From the NCBI GenBank assembly GCA_046757965.1, contig JBHHZI010000202.1, forward strand, positions 1-5,088: 5,088 nucleotides of DNA, written 5' to 3'. Position 1 is the stretch's first letter, and each line of letters opens with the position of its first letter. The notes under the pieces were generated by a model, which saw only the letters and a program-made list of their open reading frames with translations, did no database searches and had not been told where the DNA came from. This DNA is from JBHHZI01 sp046757965 (lineage in GTDB: Bacteria > Acidobacteriota > Polarisedimenticolia > SMYD01). Both the position numbers and the translations under genes were made by a program. Below are positions 1-5,088 of the stretch, in pieces.

Positions 1-27
1 GCCAAAGATGAACCGAGGCTTTGCGTG

Positions 28-34
28 AGAGGAG
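28..34 (+). promoter_or_regulatory. Shine-Dalgarno site for the glycine-zipper lipoprotein gene
   Basis: The bases AGAGGAG lie 8 nt before the ATG at 43. This is a strong match to the 16S anti-SD and it decides the start. A GTG at 25 in the same frame would only add six residues in front of the signal peptide and would have this site inside its coding region. A TGA at 26-28 in another frame overlaps the site and could be the stop of an upstream gene, but too little of that frame is visible to call it. Confidence 0.75.
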
Positions 35-42
35 ATTCCGAC

Positions 43-774
43 ATGCGTCGAATGAACCTGCCTGTGATGGGAGGCCTGTGCCTCGCCCTCGGTCTTGTCT
101 TCATCTCCGGATGTGGCCCGGCGTCCGACGCCGGCGCCTCCGACGAAACAGCGGCGGCGACGACCACCACCGAACCGGTCGCCGCCCCGGCCCCCGTTGC
201 CGAGACAGCGCCTGCGCCCGCTCCGGCGCCGAAGCCACGCCCGGCTCCGCCGGCGCCACGCACCTACACGTTGCAGGCCGGGACCACGCTGGCCGTGCGT
301 TTCGAGGAGGAGCTCAGCAGTGAGGTCGCCACGGTCGGCCAGCCGGTTGCCGCCGTGGTGTCCGAGTCGGTGCGCGTCAACGGCCAGACCATCATCCCCT
401 CGGGTGCTCGTGTCGAGGGCTCGGTGGTGGAGGTGAAGCCTGCGAAGCGCTTCGGCGGTCAGGCCACCCTCGTCGTGCAGTTCGAGCGCGTGCTGCTCCC
501 CCATGGCCGCAGTGTCGACGTGGACGGCCAGATCATCGCCCAGGCCCGCAAGGAAGCCGGCAAGGACGCCGCCAAGATCGGCGGCGGCGCGGCAGCGGGG
601 GCGTTCCTCGGCAAGGTCCTGGGCAAGGGCGGCAAGGACACGCGGACCGGCGCGGCGCTCGGCGGAGCGGTCGGCACGGCGCTGGCGTCGAAGAAGGGCG
701 ATGAGGCCTTCATCGAGGCCGGCTTCGAGACCACGGTCACCACCCTGTCGAAGACCTCCGTCACCGACCGGTAG
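43..774 (+). CDS. Glycine-zipper lipoprotein with Pro/Ala-rich linker, function unknown
   Basis: This is a predicted exported lipoprotein of 243 residues. Residues 1-23 form a signal peptide with basic residues at the N-terminus, a hydrophobic core and the lipobox I-S-G-C, with lipidation expected at C24. Residues 25-72 are a low-complexity Ala/Thr/Pro linker that probably spans the periplasm. Residues 74-165 look like a compact beta-rich domain: 'LQAGTTLAVRFEEELSS' followed by 'IIPSGARVEGSVVEV'. That pattern recalls small envelope proteins in Acidobacteriota and relatives, where an 'AGT.l.VRl...lsS' strand precedes an 'iP.Ga...G.V' strand. Residues 180-216 are rich in Gly and Ala with regular small-residue spacing (GGGAAAGAFLGKVLG, then GAALGGAVGTAL), a glycine zipper that could insert in or pack at a membrane. 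The C-terminus ends in a Thr/Val-rich strand. Family resemblance is from memory of sequence patterns, and no biochemical role is inferred. The gene is convergent with the tRNA-Sec gene, whose 3' end lies 9 bp after this stop. Confidence 0.85.
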   Translation: MRRMNLPVMGGLCLALGLVFISGCGPASDAGASDETAAATTTTEPVAAPAPVAETAPAPAPAPKPRPAPPAPRTYTLQAGTTLAVRFEEELSSEVATVGQPVAAVVSESVRVNGQTIIPSGARVEGSVVEVKPAKRFGGQATLVVQFERVLLPHGRSVDVDGQIIAQARKEAGKDAAKIGGGAAAGAFLGKVLGKGGKDTRTGAALGGAVGTALASKKGDEAFIEAGFETTVTTLSKTSVTDR

Positions 775-781
775 CAACCGG
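768..781. repeat. Short perfect inverted repeat over the lipoprotein stop, next to the tRNA 3' end
   Basis: CCGGT (768-772) and ACCGG (777-781) form a perfect 5-bp stem with the 4-nt loop AGCA. The stem includes part of the TAG stop of the lipoprotein gene and ends 2 bp before the encoded CCA of the tRNA on the other strand. Neither strand has a T-run after it, so it is not a canonical intrinsic terminator. It could protect or help process 3' ends of the two convergent transcripts, or be chance in GC-rich DNA. Confidence 0.4.
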
Positions 782-783
782 CA

Positions 784-881
784 TGGCGGAAGCGTGTGGG
801 AATCGAACCCACCGTGTCTGACTCTCGCCAACCACCACCGGATTTGAAGTCCGGGCGCAGCACCAGCCACGAAGCGCTTCC
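784..881 (-). tRNA. selC: tRNA-Sec (selenocysteine tRNA, anticodon UCA)
   Basis: This RNA is charged with serine, converted to selenocysteine by SelA, and delivered by SelB to UGA codons that carry a SECIS element. Read on the minus strand, the 98-nt gene begins GGAAGCGC at 881. It has a 6-bp D-stem (CGTGGC/GCTGCG, with two G-U wobbles) and the 4-nt loop TGGT. The anticodon arm is CCGGA-CTTCAAA-TCCGG, with anticodon TCA at 845-847. A long variable arm follows (TTGGC/GTCAG around a GAGA loop, then a G-A mismatch and three more pairs). The T-arm is GTGGG-TTCGATT-CCCAC. The 3' acceptor strand ACGCTTCC is followed by a G discriminator and encoded CCA (786-784). The long acceptor, 6-bp D-stem with tiny loop, large variable arm and UCA anticodon together are diagnostic of bacterial tRNA-Sec. 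The eighth acceptor pair is C-A rather than Watson-Crick. The gene follows the FG-GAP gene on the same strand after 61 bp; no separate promoter was recognised. Confidence 0.95.
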
Positions 882-942
882 GGCGAGAGGCTACCACAGC
901 GCCTGAGGGGTTTTTTGGCGGGCGGAGGCGTCGTGCGCCGGG

Positions 943-2640
943 TCAGTGTCCGGGTTTGTTCCGGTCCGGGAGAAGAGCCGCCGTGGGCCCACCGGCCGCT
1001 TCCTGGCGGATGACGAGACGGCGATTGACCGTCACGTCCGGCATCACCTGCGTCGCGCCGGAGGGCCACGTGACGATCAGGCGTTGCACGGTGGAGATCG
1101 CTCCCAGCCCGAAGTGGAGCCGGTCCGGGGGTGCCGTGAGGTAGCCCTCGCCGGCAGTGGTGATCTTCTCGGCGGCCCCTCCCGGGAACTCGAGCCGGAC
1201 CCTGGCCCCCGCGCCGACCGGCACGTTGCGTGCATCGAGCAACTCGACGGCCAGCCAGTTGCCGGGCGCGGCGCTCACGTTCCGGAGCACTCGCAGCGGC
1301 CCGTCACATGCGGTGACGACGAGGTCGAGCCGGCCGTCGCCATCCAGGTCACCGGCCGCGACACCGCGCGCCACGGTGCGGGGCCCGATCGCCGGAACGG
1401 CGCCCGGGAAGGCGGAGAAGTCGCCGTCCCGGTCTCCCCGATAGAGGAGGTCCTGCTGCCCGTACCGGTCGGCGAAGGTCGTCGTGGTCGTCGAGTTCCC
1501 GAGCCGTGCGACGCTGCCGTTGGCGATGTAGAGGTCGTCGAGACCGTCGTTGTCCACGTCGAGGAAGCTGAGCCCGAAGCCGGTGAACGGCAGGCTGCTC
1601 GCGCCGAGTCGGCGGATGGCTGTCTCTTCGCGGTAGCCGTGTTCCCCGTCCGGGACATAGAGGGTGTTGGTCTCATTCAGGAGGTTGGTGGCGAGAATGG
1701 CCGGCACGCCGCCGCTCTTCTGCTGCAGAAGTCCGATGCCCATGCCGCTCTCGGCCTTGCCGTACTCGTTGTAGGCCGTGCCGGACGTCAGGCCGGTCTC
1801 GCGGAAGGTCCCGTCTCCGGCATTGATGAACAGGAAATTCCCCGTCGAGTCGTTGGCCACGTAGAGGTCGAGATCTCCGTCGCCGTCAGCATCGAAGGCG
1901 GCGACCCCGAGACCGTATCCGGGGGCGACGTCGAGGCCGGCCTCCACGGTGGCGTCGGTGAAGGTGCCGTCCCCGTTGTTCCGGTAGTGCAGATCCGGTT
2001 GCGGGTCGTAGACACCGGGATGGCAGTAATCCGGCACCTCCGGGCCCAGCGACAGCGAGGGGCAGGAGCCGCGGCTCGAGGACGGATCGACGTAGTTGGC
2101 CACGTAGAGATCGAGGTCTGCGTCCGCATCCAGATCGGCGAAGACGCTGCTGGTCCCCGTCCCCGGGTGGCCGACACCCGCCGCCTCCGTGCGATCCTCG
2201 AGGTCGGATCCGCCGTTGTTGTGAAGCAGGCGGTTCTTGCCGTCGCAGGTGACGAAGATGTCCCGGAACCCATCCCCGTCATAGTCCCCGACCGCGCAGC
2301 CCATGGCCCCATCGAGGTCGAGACTCAGGCGTGTGATGAAGCGGCCGTCTCCCTGGTTCTCGAACAGGACGCTGGGGCTTCTGCGACTCAGCGCGAAGAC
2401 GTCGAGGTCGCCATCGTTGTCCCAGTCGAGCAGAGCAAGTCCGGAACCCATGATCTCCATGATGTTCCAGTCGTCGGTGCGGCCGGCCCGGTGCCGGAAC
2501 TCGAGGCCCCAGGCCGAGGAGACCTCCTCGAAGGGCGCCAGGGAACTCGCCGGCGGGGGCGACTCCCCGGGGACGTCGCAACCGGACGCCGTCATCACCA
2601 GCGCCGCGAGGGCCGCCGTCCGGCGTGAGAGCCCGTTCAC
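943..2640 (-). CDS. CRTAC1-type FG-GAP/VCBS repeat lipoprotein with C-terminal ASPIC/UnbV domain
   Basis: This is a 565-residue predicted exported protein. The signal peptide (1-20) ends in the lipobox A-S-G-C21, followed by Asp22. Six calcium-loop repeats of the D-x-D-x-D-G-x-x-D type lie near residues 72-80, 119-127, 169-177, 250-258, 361-369 and 431-439, the arrangement of an FG-GAP/VCBS beta-propeller. The third loop is D-L-D-A-D-A-D, with Ala in place of the usual Gly. C193 and C206 flank the 'DYCHPG' segment typical of this group and may form a disulfide. Residues about 462-546 match the ASPIC/UnbV domain (NWLAVELL, then VGAGARVRLEF, TAGEGYL, HFGLG and VTWPSG). Such proteins are thought to bind ligands or partners outside the cytoplasm; no enzymatic residues are evident. 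The GTG start is chosen because it keeps the whole signal peptide and overlaps the TPR stop in a GTGA junction. No Shine-Dalgarno is visible, so translation probably depends on the upstream gene. The ligand is unknown. Confidence 0.93.
   Translation of the reverse strand: MNGLSRRTAALAALVMTASGCDVPGESPPPASSLAPFEEVSSAWGLEFRHRAGRTDDWNIMEIMGSGLALLDWDNDGDLDVFALSRRSPSVLFENQGDGRFITRLSLDLDGAMGCAVGDYDGDGFRDIFVTCDGKNRLLHNNGGSDLEDRTEAAGVGHPGTGTSSVFADLDADADLDLYVANYVDPSSSRGSCPSLSLGPEVPDYCHPGVYDPQPDLHYRNNGDGTFTDATVEAGLDVAPGYGLGVAAFDADGDGDLDLYVANDSTGNFLFINAGDGTFRETGLTSGTAYNEYGKAESGMGIGLLQQKSGGVPAILATNLLNETNTLYVPDGEHGYREETAIRRLGASSLPFTGFGLSFLDVDNDGLDDLYIANGSVARLGNSTTTTTFADRYGQQDLLYRGDRDGDFSAFPGAVPAIGPRTVARGVAAGDLDGDGRLDLVVTACDGPLRVLRNVSAAPGNWLAVELLDARNVPVGAGARVRLEFPGGAAEKITTAGEGYLTAPPDRLHFGLGAISTVQRLIVTWPSGATQVMPDVTVNRRLVIRQEAAGGPTAALLPDRNKPGH
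2637..2640 (-). promoter_or_regulatory. GTGA stop/start overlap coupling the TPR and FG-GAP genes
   Basis: On the minus strand the GTG start of the FG-GAP gene and the TGA stop of the TPR gene share the bases GTGA. No purine-rich ribosome site is found in the 25 bases upstream. The second gene is therefore expected to be translated by ribosomes that finish the first, which would keep the two lipoproteins at linked levels. Confidence 0.8.
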
Positions 2641-3866
2641 GGCCCGGTGGCCCGTTCGTGAATCATGTCCCGGTGCGCCTGGAACTCCGGATCATCCGGT
2701 GACATCTCGATCACCCGGTCGATGATCTCCCGGCTCAGTTGCAGGTGGCCATGCGCCAGATGAGCCATGGCCAGTGTGTCCAGTGTGATATCCGCCGGGT
2801 GGATCTCGGCGGCCCGGGTAGCGAGGGTGATGGCCTCGTCGCCCGGCTGCTCCTGGTCCAGCAGCAGCCACGCGAGGTTGTTCATGGCAGGCCAGAAGTC
2901 CGGCGCCACCGCCAGGGCGCGTCTGTACGAGGTGGCTGCCGACGCCATCTCCCGGTGAGCGTAGTCCAGGTCGCCGAGCTTCAACCAGGTCAGCGCCCGG
3001 CGATCATCGAGACGGAGAGCGCGCTCATATGCCGTTCTCGCCTCTGCGTCGCGACCCAGGGAGAGCAGGAGATCTCCGGAGTATTCGTTGAGGTCGGCCG
3101 ATGCGGGGTTGTGCGCGAGGGCCGAAGCGAGCGCATCGGCCGCTTGCTGCATGCGACCCTGACGCGCGTACGCCTGGGCGAGCCGCACCCACAGCGCCGG
3201 ATCCCCTCTGGTGGTGGTGAGCTCTCCCTCGAGACTCTCGATCTCGTTCTCGATCCTGCGGAGGCGATCGAACTCCGAGCGGTGGACAGCCGCGGCGTCG
3301 GTCTGACCGCCGGCCTCCAGGAGCCGTGCGAGACGGTAGTGGGGGCTGTACCACCCGGGGTCCAGCTCGACGGCGGCGCGGTAATCATCCAGGGCGCCGG
3401 TCGGCCTGTCGAGTTGCTCCCGGGCCCACCCTCTGTAGAAACGGGCCTGGGCGTCCGGACGATGCTCCAGCACCGGCGTCAGCAGGGCGTCCGCGCGTGC
3501 GAACTGGCCGTTCTCCACCAGATAGACACCGAGCTGGGTGGCGAGGTCGAGGTCTTCCGGCAACTGCTCGACACCCGCCTCCAGCGTGCCGATGGCCGCA
3601 TCGGCGTCTCCCCGTCTCATCTGCAACCCGGCAAGCTGCAGGCAGAGATCCCCGTTCATCGCACCGGCATCGAGGGCCGCCTTCAGCACCTCTGCCGCAG
3701 CGTCCGGCCGGTGCTCCGCGAGCAGGTCGTGCGCTCTGGCCAGGGCAGCCTCCGGCGCTGGCGGATGGTCGCAGGCGGATGAGACGACGCCGAGAAGAAG
3801 AGCCAGAGTGATCGCGAAGGCGCGTGCAGGAAGCGCGCGGCGTGTCCGGTGCAGAGGGGTCGTCAT
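2637..3866 (-). CDS. Tetratricopeptide-repeat lipoprotein
   Basis: This is a 409-residue predicted exported TPR protein. A basic N-terminus (RTRRALPAR) and hydrophobic stretch (17-28) lead to S-S-A-C32, a weak lipobox because position -3 is Ser; the next residue is Asp33. The rest is helical repeats of about 34 residues. Clear units lie near 72-105, 106-138, 139-171, 223-256, 257-290, 291-324, 325-358 and 359-392, with typical positions such as 'LAQAYARQGRMQQAADALASALAHNP' split over one unit, 'AYERALRLDD' and 'AMNNLAWLL'. A charged, possibly coiled segment (195-216, FDRLRRIENEIESLEGEL) divides the array into two blocks. TPR arrays are protein-binding scaffolds, and no catalytic motif is seen. 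It is the first gene of a two-gene unit, and its stop overlaps the start of the FG-GAP lipoprotein, the obvious candidate partner. The ATG at 3866 is the only start that keeps the signal peptide intact. No good Shine-Dalgarno precedes it; an AGGAG at 3893-3897 is 26 nt away, which is too far. Confidence 0.9.
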   Translation of the reverse strand: MTTPLHRTRRALPARAFAITLALLLGVVSSACDHPPAPEAALARAHDLLAEHRPDAAAEVLKAALDAGAMNGDLCLQLAGLQMRRGDADAAIGTLEAGVEQLPEDLDLATQLGVYLVENGQFARADALLTPVLEHRPDAQARFYRGWAREQLDRPTGALDDYRAAVELDPGWYSPHYRLARLLEAGGQTDAAAVHRSEFDRLRRIENEIESLEGELTTTRGDPALWVRLAQAYARQGRMQQAADALASALAHNPASADLNEYSGDLLLSLGRDAEARTAYERALRLDDRRALTWLKLGDLDYAHREMASAATSYRRALAVAPDFWPAMNNLAWLLLDQEQPGDEAITLATRAAEIHPADITLDTLAMAHLAHGHLQLSREIIDRVIEMSPDDPEFQAHRDMIHERATGP

Positions 3867-3940
3867 CGGAGTGAAGGGGGGCGTCGGCGCAGCTCCTGCA
3901 GGCGCGGGCCACGCGTCAAGTCTTCCTGCCTGCCAGGCAC

Positions 3941-3970
3941 AGTCTGGGGGCGGGAAGCGGTCCCTGTCAA
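3941..3970 (-). promoter_or_regulatory. Candidate sigma-70-type promoter for the TPR/FG-GAP unit
   Basis: On the minus strand an exact TTGACA (3965-3970) is followed 18 nt later by CAGACT (3941-3946), which keeps the A at position 2 and the T at position 6 of a -10 box. A start near 3934 would give a leader of about 68 nt before the TPR ATG. The -10 match is only partial, so this is tentative. Confidence 0.3.
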
Positions 3971-4049
3971 GGTCGCCGGCCCGTCCGGGTCGCGCTTCGA
4001 TCTTTCCCCGAGTTGACGGCTACCCGGACAAGCTGGCAGTGTGGTCGGC

Positions 4050-4056
4050 GGGAGAG
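4050..4056 (+). promoter_or_regulatory. Shine-Dalgarno site supporting the upstream start of the M20 gene
   Basis: GGGAGAG ends 5 nt before the ATG at 4062, and its GGAG core (4051-4054) is 7 nt before it. It is the only well-placed ribosome site near this gene. The alternative ATG at 4116 has only a weak AAGG at 4102-4105; a better GGGAGG at 4090-4095 is 20 nt away. Confidence 0.5.
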
Positions 4057-4061
4057 TCATC

Positions 4062-5088
4062 ATGATGGGCAGTCGTCGTCGCCACACCCGGGAGGTCAGG
4101 CAAGGCGCAGCGCCCATGTCCCGTCTGGATCCGATCGAGCTGACCCGGCGTCTCATCGAGGTGCCCTCGCCCACCGGGGCGGAGGGCGAGATCGGCCGCT
4201 TCCTGGTGCCGGTCCTGGAGGAGATCGGTCTGGCCGTGACGGTGCAGCCGGTCGGGCCGGATCGATTCAACCTGCTGGCGGTGGCGTCGGAGGCGCCCGA
4301 GGTCACCCTCTGCACCCATATCGACGTGGTGCCGCCTCACCTGCCGCTGCGGGAGGACGAGACGCACCTGTACGGGCGCGGCGCCTGCGACACCAAGGGC
4401 ATCCTGGCGGCCATGCTGGCGGCGGCGGCCGACCTGGTGGATGCCGGGGTGGACCACTTCGGCCTGCTGCTGGTGGTGGGGGAGGAGGTCGACAGCGCCG
4501 GGGCGCGCGCCGCCAACGAGAGGGCGGACGGGTCGAGCCGCTTCATCGTGGTGGGAGAGCCGACCGGGTCGCGCTTCGCGCGCGGCCAGAAGGGCGCCTT
4601 CAAAGCCGATCTGACCGTCCAGGGGCGGGCCGCGCACTCGGCCTACCCCGAGCGGGGGGAGTCGGCTGTTCTGAAGATGCTGCCGGTGCTCGACGATCTG
4701 CTGGCGGCGGACTGGGGCACCCACGACGTGTATGGCCCGGGCACCTTCAACATCGGGGAACTCCACGCCGGCGTGCGCGCCAACATCATTCCGGGGGAGG
4801 CGGTCGCGTCGGTCCTGGTCCGGGTCGTCGACTCGGCGGCCGAGACCCAGGCGCGTCTGGCAGCGCTCGTCGCCGGCCGCGCGGAGATGCGCGTGACTCA
4901 TGCGAACGACCCACAGGAACTGTACGTGCCGCCTGGCAGTGATGAGACGGTGGTGGCGTTCAACACCGACATCCCGTCGCTGCCGTGCTTCGGGACGCCG
5001 CTGCTGTTCGGCCCGGGATCGATCCTCGATGCTCACGGTGCCGGAGAGAAGATCACCAAGGCGGACATCCTGGAGGCGGTCGTCACCT
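4062..5088 (+). CDS. M20-family metallohydrolase (ArgE/DapE-like), 3' end outside the window
   Basis: This partial gene has 342 codons visible and stays open to the right edge; the family's usual length suggests only a few dozen more. M20 enzymes hydrolyse amide bonds of N-acyl amino acids or small peptides with a two-metal centre. All key residues are present, numbered from the ATG at 4062: H86-x-D88 in 'THIDVVPP', bridging D110 in 'GRGACDTKG', catalytic E141 and metal ligand E142 in 'VVGEEVDS', E166 in 'VVGEPT', and C-terminal H325 in 'DAHGAGE'. H192 in 'GRAAHSAYPERGES' matches the dimerisation-domain His. There is no signal peptide, so it is probably cytoplasmic. The start is uncertain. 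The ATG at 4062 has a good ribosome site but adds an Arg-rich 18-residue leader with several codons that are rare in the rest of the gene. The ATG at 4116 gives MSRLDPIELTRR, closer to where relatives begin. The family includes acetylornithine deacetylase and succinyl-diaminopimelate desuccinylase, but no neighbouring arginine or lysine gene supports either, so the substrate is left open. Confidence 0.92.
   Translation, partial: MMGSRRRHTREVRQGAAPMSRLDPIELTRRLIEVPSPTGAEGEIGRFLVPVLEEIGLAVTVQPVGPDRFNLLAVASEAPEVTLCTHIDVVPPHLPLREDETHLYGRGACDTKGILAAMLAAAADLVDAGVDHFGLLLVVGEEVDSAGARAANERADGSSRFIVVGEPTGSRFARGQKGAFKADLTVQGRAAHSAYPERGESAVLKMLPVLDDLLAADWGTHDVYGPGTFNIGELHAGVRANIIPGEAVASVLVRVVDSAAETQARLAALVAGRAEMRVTHANDPQELYVPPGSDETVVAFNTDIPSLPCFGTPLLFGPGSILDAHGAGEKITKADILEAVVT

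Noticed and set aside
784..881. Use of the tRNA-Sec gene as an integration site for a mobile element
   Set aside because: selC is a known integration hot spot in enterobacteria, but no integrase, no second copy of the tRNA 3' end and no change in neighbouring composition is visible here.
927..945. The FG-GAP stop TGA followed by a small GGCG/CGCC hairpin, as a selenocysteine codon with a SECIS element
   Set aside because: The stem is only 4 bp with loop CACGA and lies too close to the TGA. The protein already ends after a complete ASPIC/UnbV domain, and no Sec-containing relative of this family is known to me.
946..2628. A 560-codon open frame on the plus strand, opposite the FG-GAP gene
   Set aside because: It is an exact antisense shadow of a well-supported gene. 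Its product is low-complexity, rich in Val, Glu, Gly and Arg, with no recognisable domain; the FG-GAP calcium loops read backwards give repeated acidic/Val runs. High GC at third positions explains the lack of stops.
2739..3782. A 347-codon open frame on the plus strand, opposite the TPR gene
   Set aside because: It mirrors the TPR repeats in antisense and shows no recognisable fold or export signal.
3927..3939. A 5-bp hairpin TGCCT/AGGCA in the divergent intergenic region, as an operator
   Set aside because: It is too short to separate from chance, and there is no second copy or regulator gene nearby.
4013..4042. A possible plus-strand promoter TTGACG with an 18-nt gap to CAGTGT before the M20 gene
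   Set aside because: The -10 element matches at only two of six positions, and the implied start would fall at or near the ribosome site.
3985..4578. A 15-bp direct repeat, CCGGGTCGCGCTTCG, at 3985-3999 and 4564-4578
   Set aside because: The second copy is ordinary coding sequence of the M20 gene and no further copies or flanking structure were seen. It could be an attachment site or slippage, but chance in GC-rich DNA is simpler.
4020..5036. A 338-codon open frame on the minus strand, opposite the M20 gene
   Set aside because: The plus strand carries all M20 metal-site motifs in one frame. The minus frame gives an Arg/His/Gly-rich product with no domain.

Overview
This 5.1-kb window is from a high-GC bacterium that makes exported lipoproteins. 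It holds four protein genes and one RNA gene. The pairing of a CRTAC1-type FG-GAP/ASPIC-UnbV lipoprotein with a TPR lipoprotein is common in Acidobacteriota, Planctomycetota, Verrucomicrobiota and related uncultured lineages, so a Gram-negative of that kind is likely. The sequence alone does not fix the phylum.

Layout, left to right. A complete plus-strand gene (43-774) encodes a glycine-zipper lipoprotein with a Pro/Ala-rich tether. Nine bases past its stop, on the opposite strand, is a selenocysteine tRNA (784-881, anticodon UCA, long variable arm, encoded CCA). It is the most informative element here, because it implies that this genome reads some UGA codons as selenocysteine. Next comes a minus-strand pair transcribed from right to left: a TPR lipoprotein (2637-3866) whose stop overlaps the GTG start of an FG-GAP/ASPIC lipoprotein (943-2640). 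The tRNA follows this pair on the same strand after a 61-bp gap. A 195-bp divergent intergenic region (3867-4061) separates the pair from a plus-strand M20-family metallohydrolase that runs off the right edge (4062 to the end).

How they fit together. The TPR and FG-GAP genes form a translationally coupled two-gene unit of exported lipoproteins. Both carry Cys-Asp at the lipidation site, so they probably act together at a membrane surface. The glycine-zipper lipoprotein is also exported but lies in a separate, convergent unit. The M20 enzyme looks cytoplasmic and has all the metal-site residues of the ArgE/DapE-like group; its substrate cannot be told from this window. I see no mobile element, CRISPR array, phage gene or clear new defence system. 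The points most worth a second look are the tRNA-Sec, its unusual stems and placement, and the coupled TPR/FG-GAP pair.
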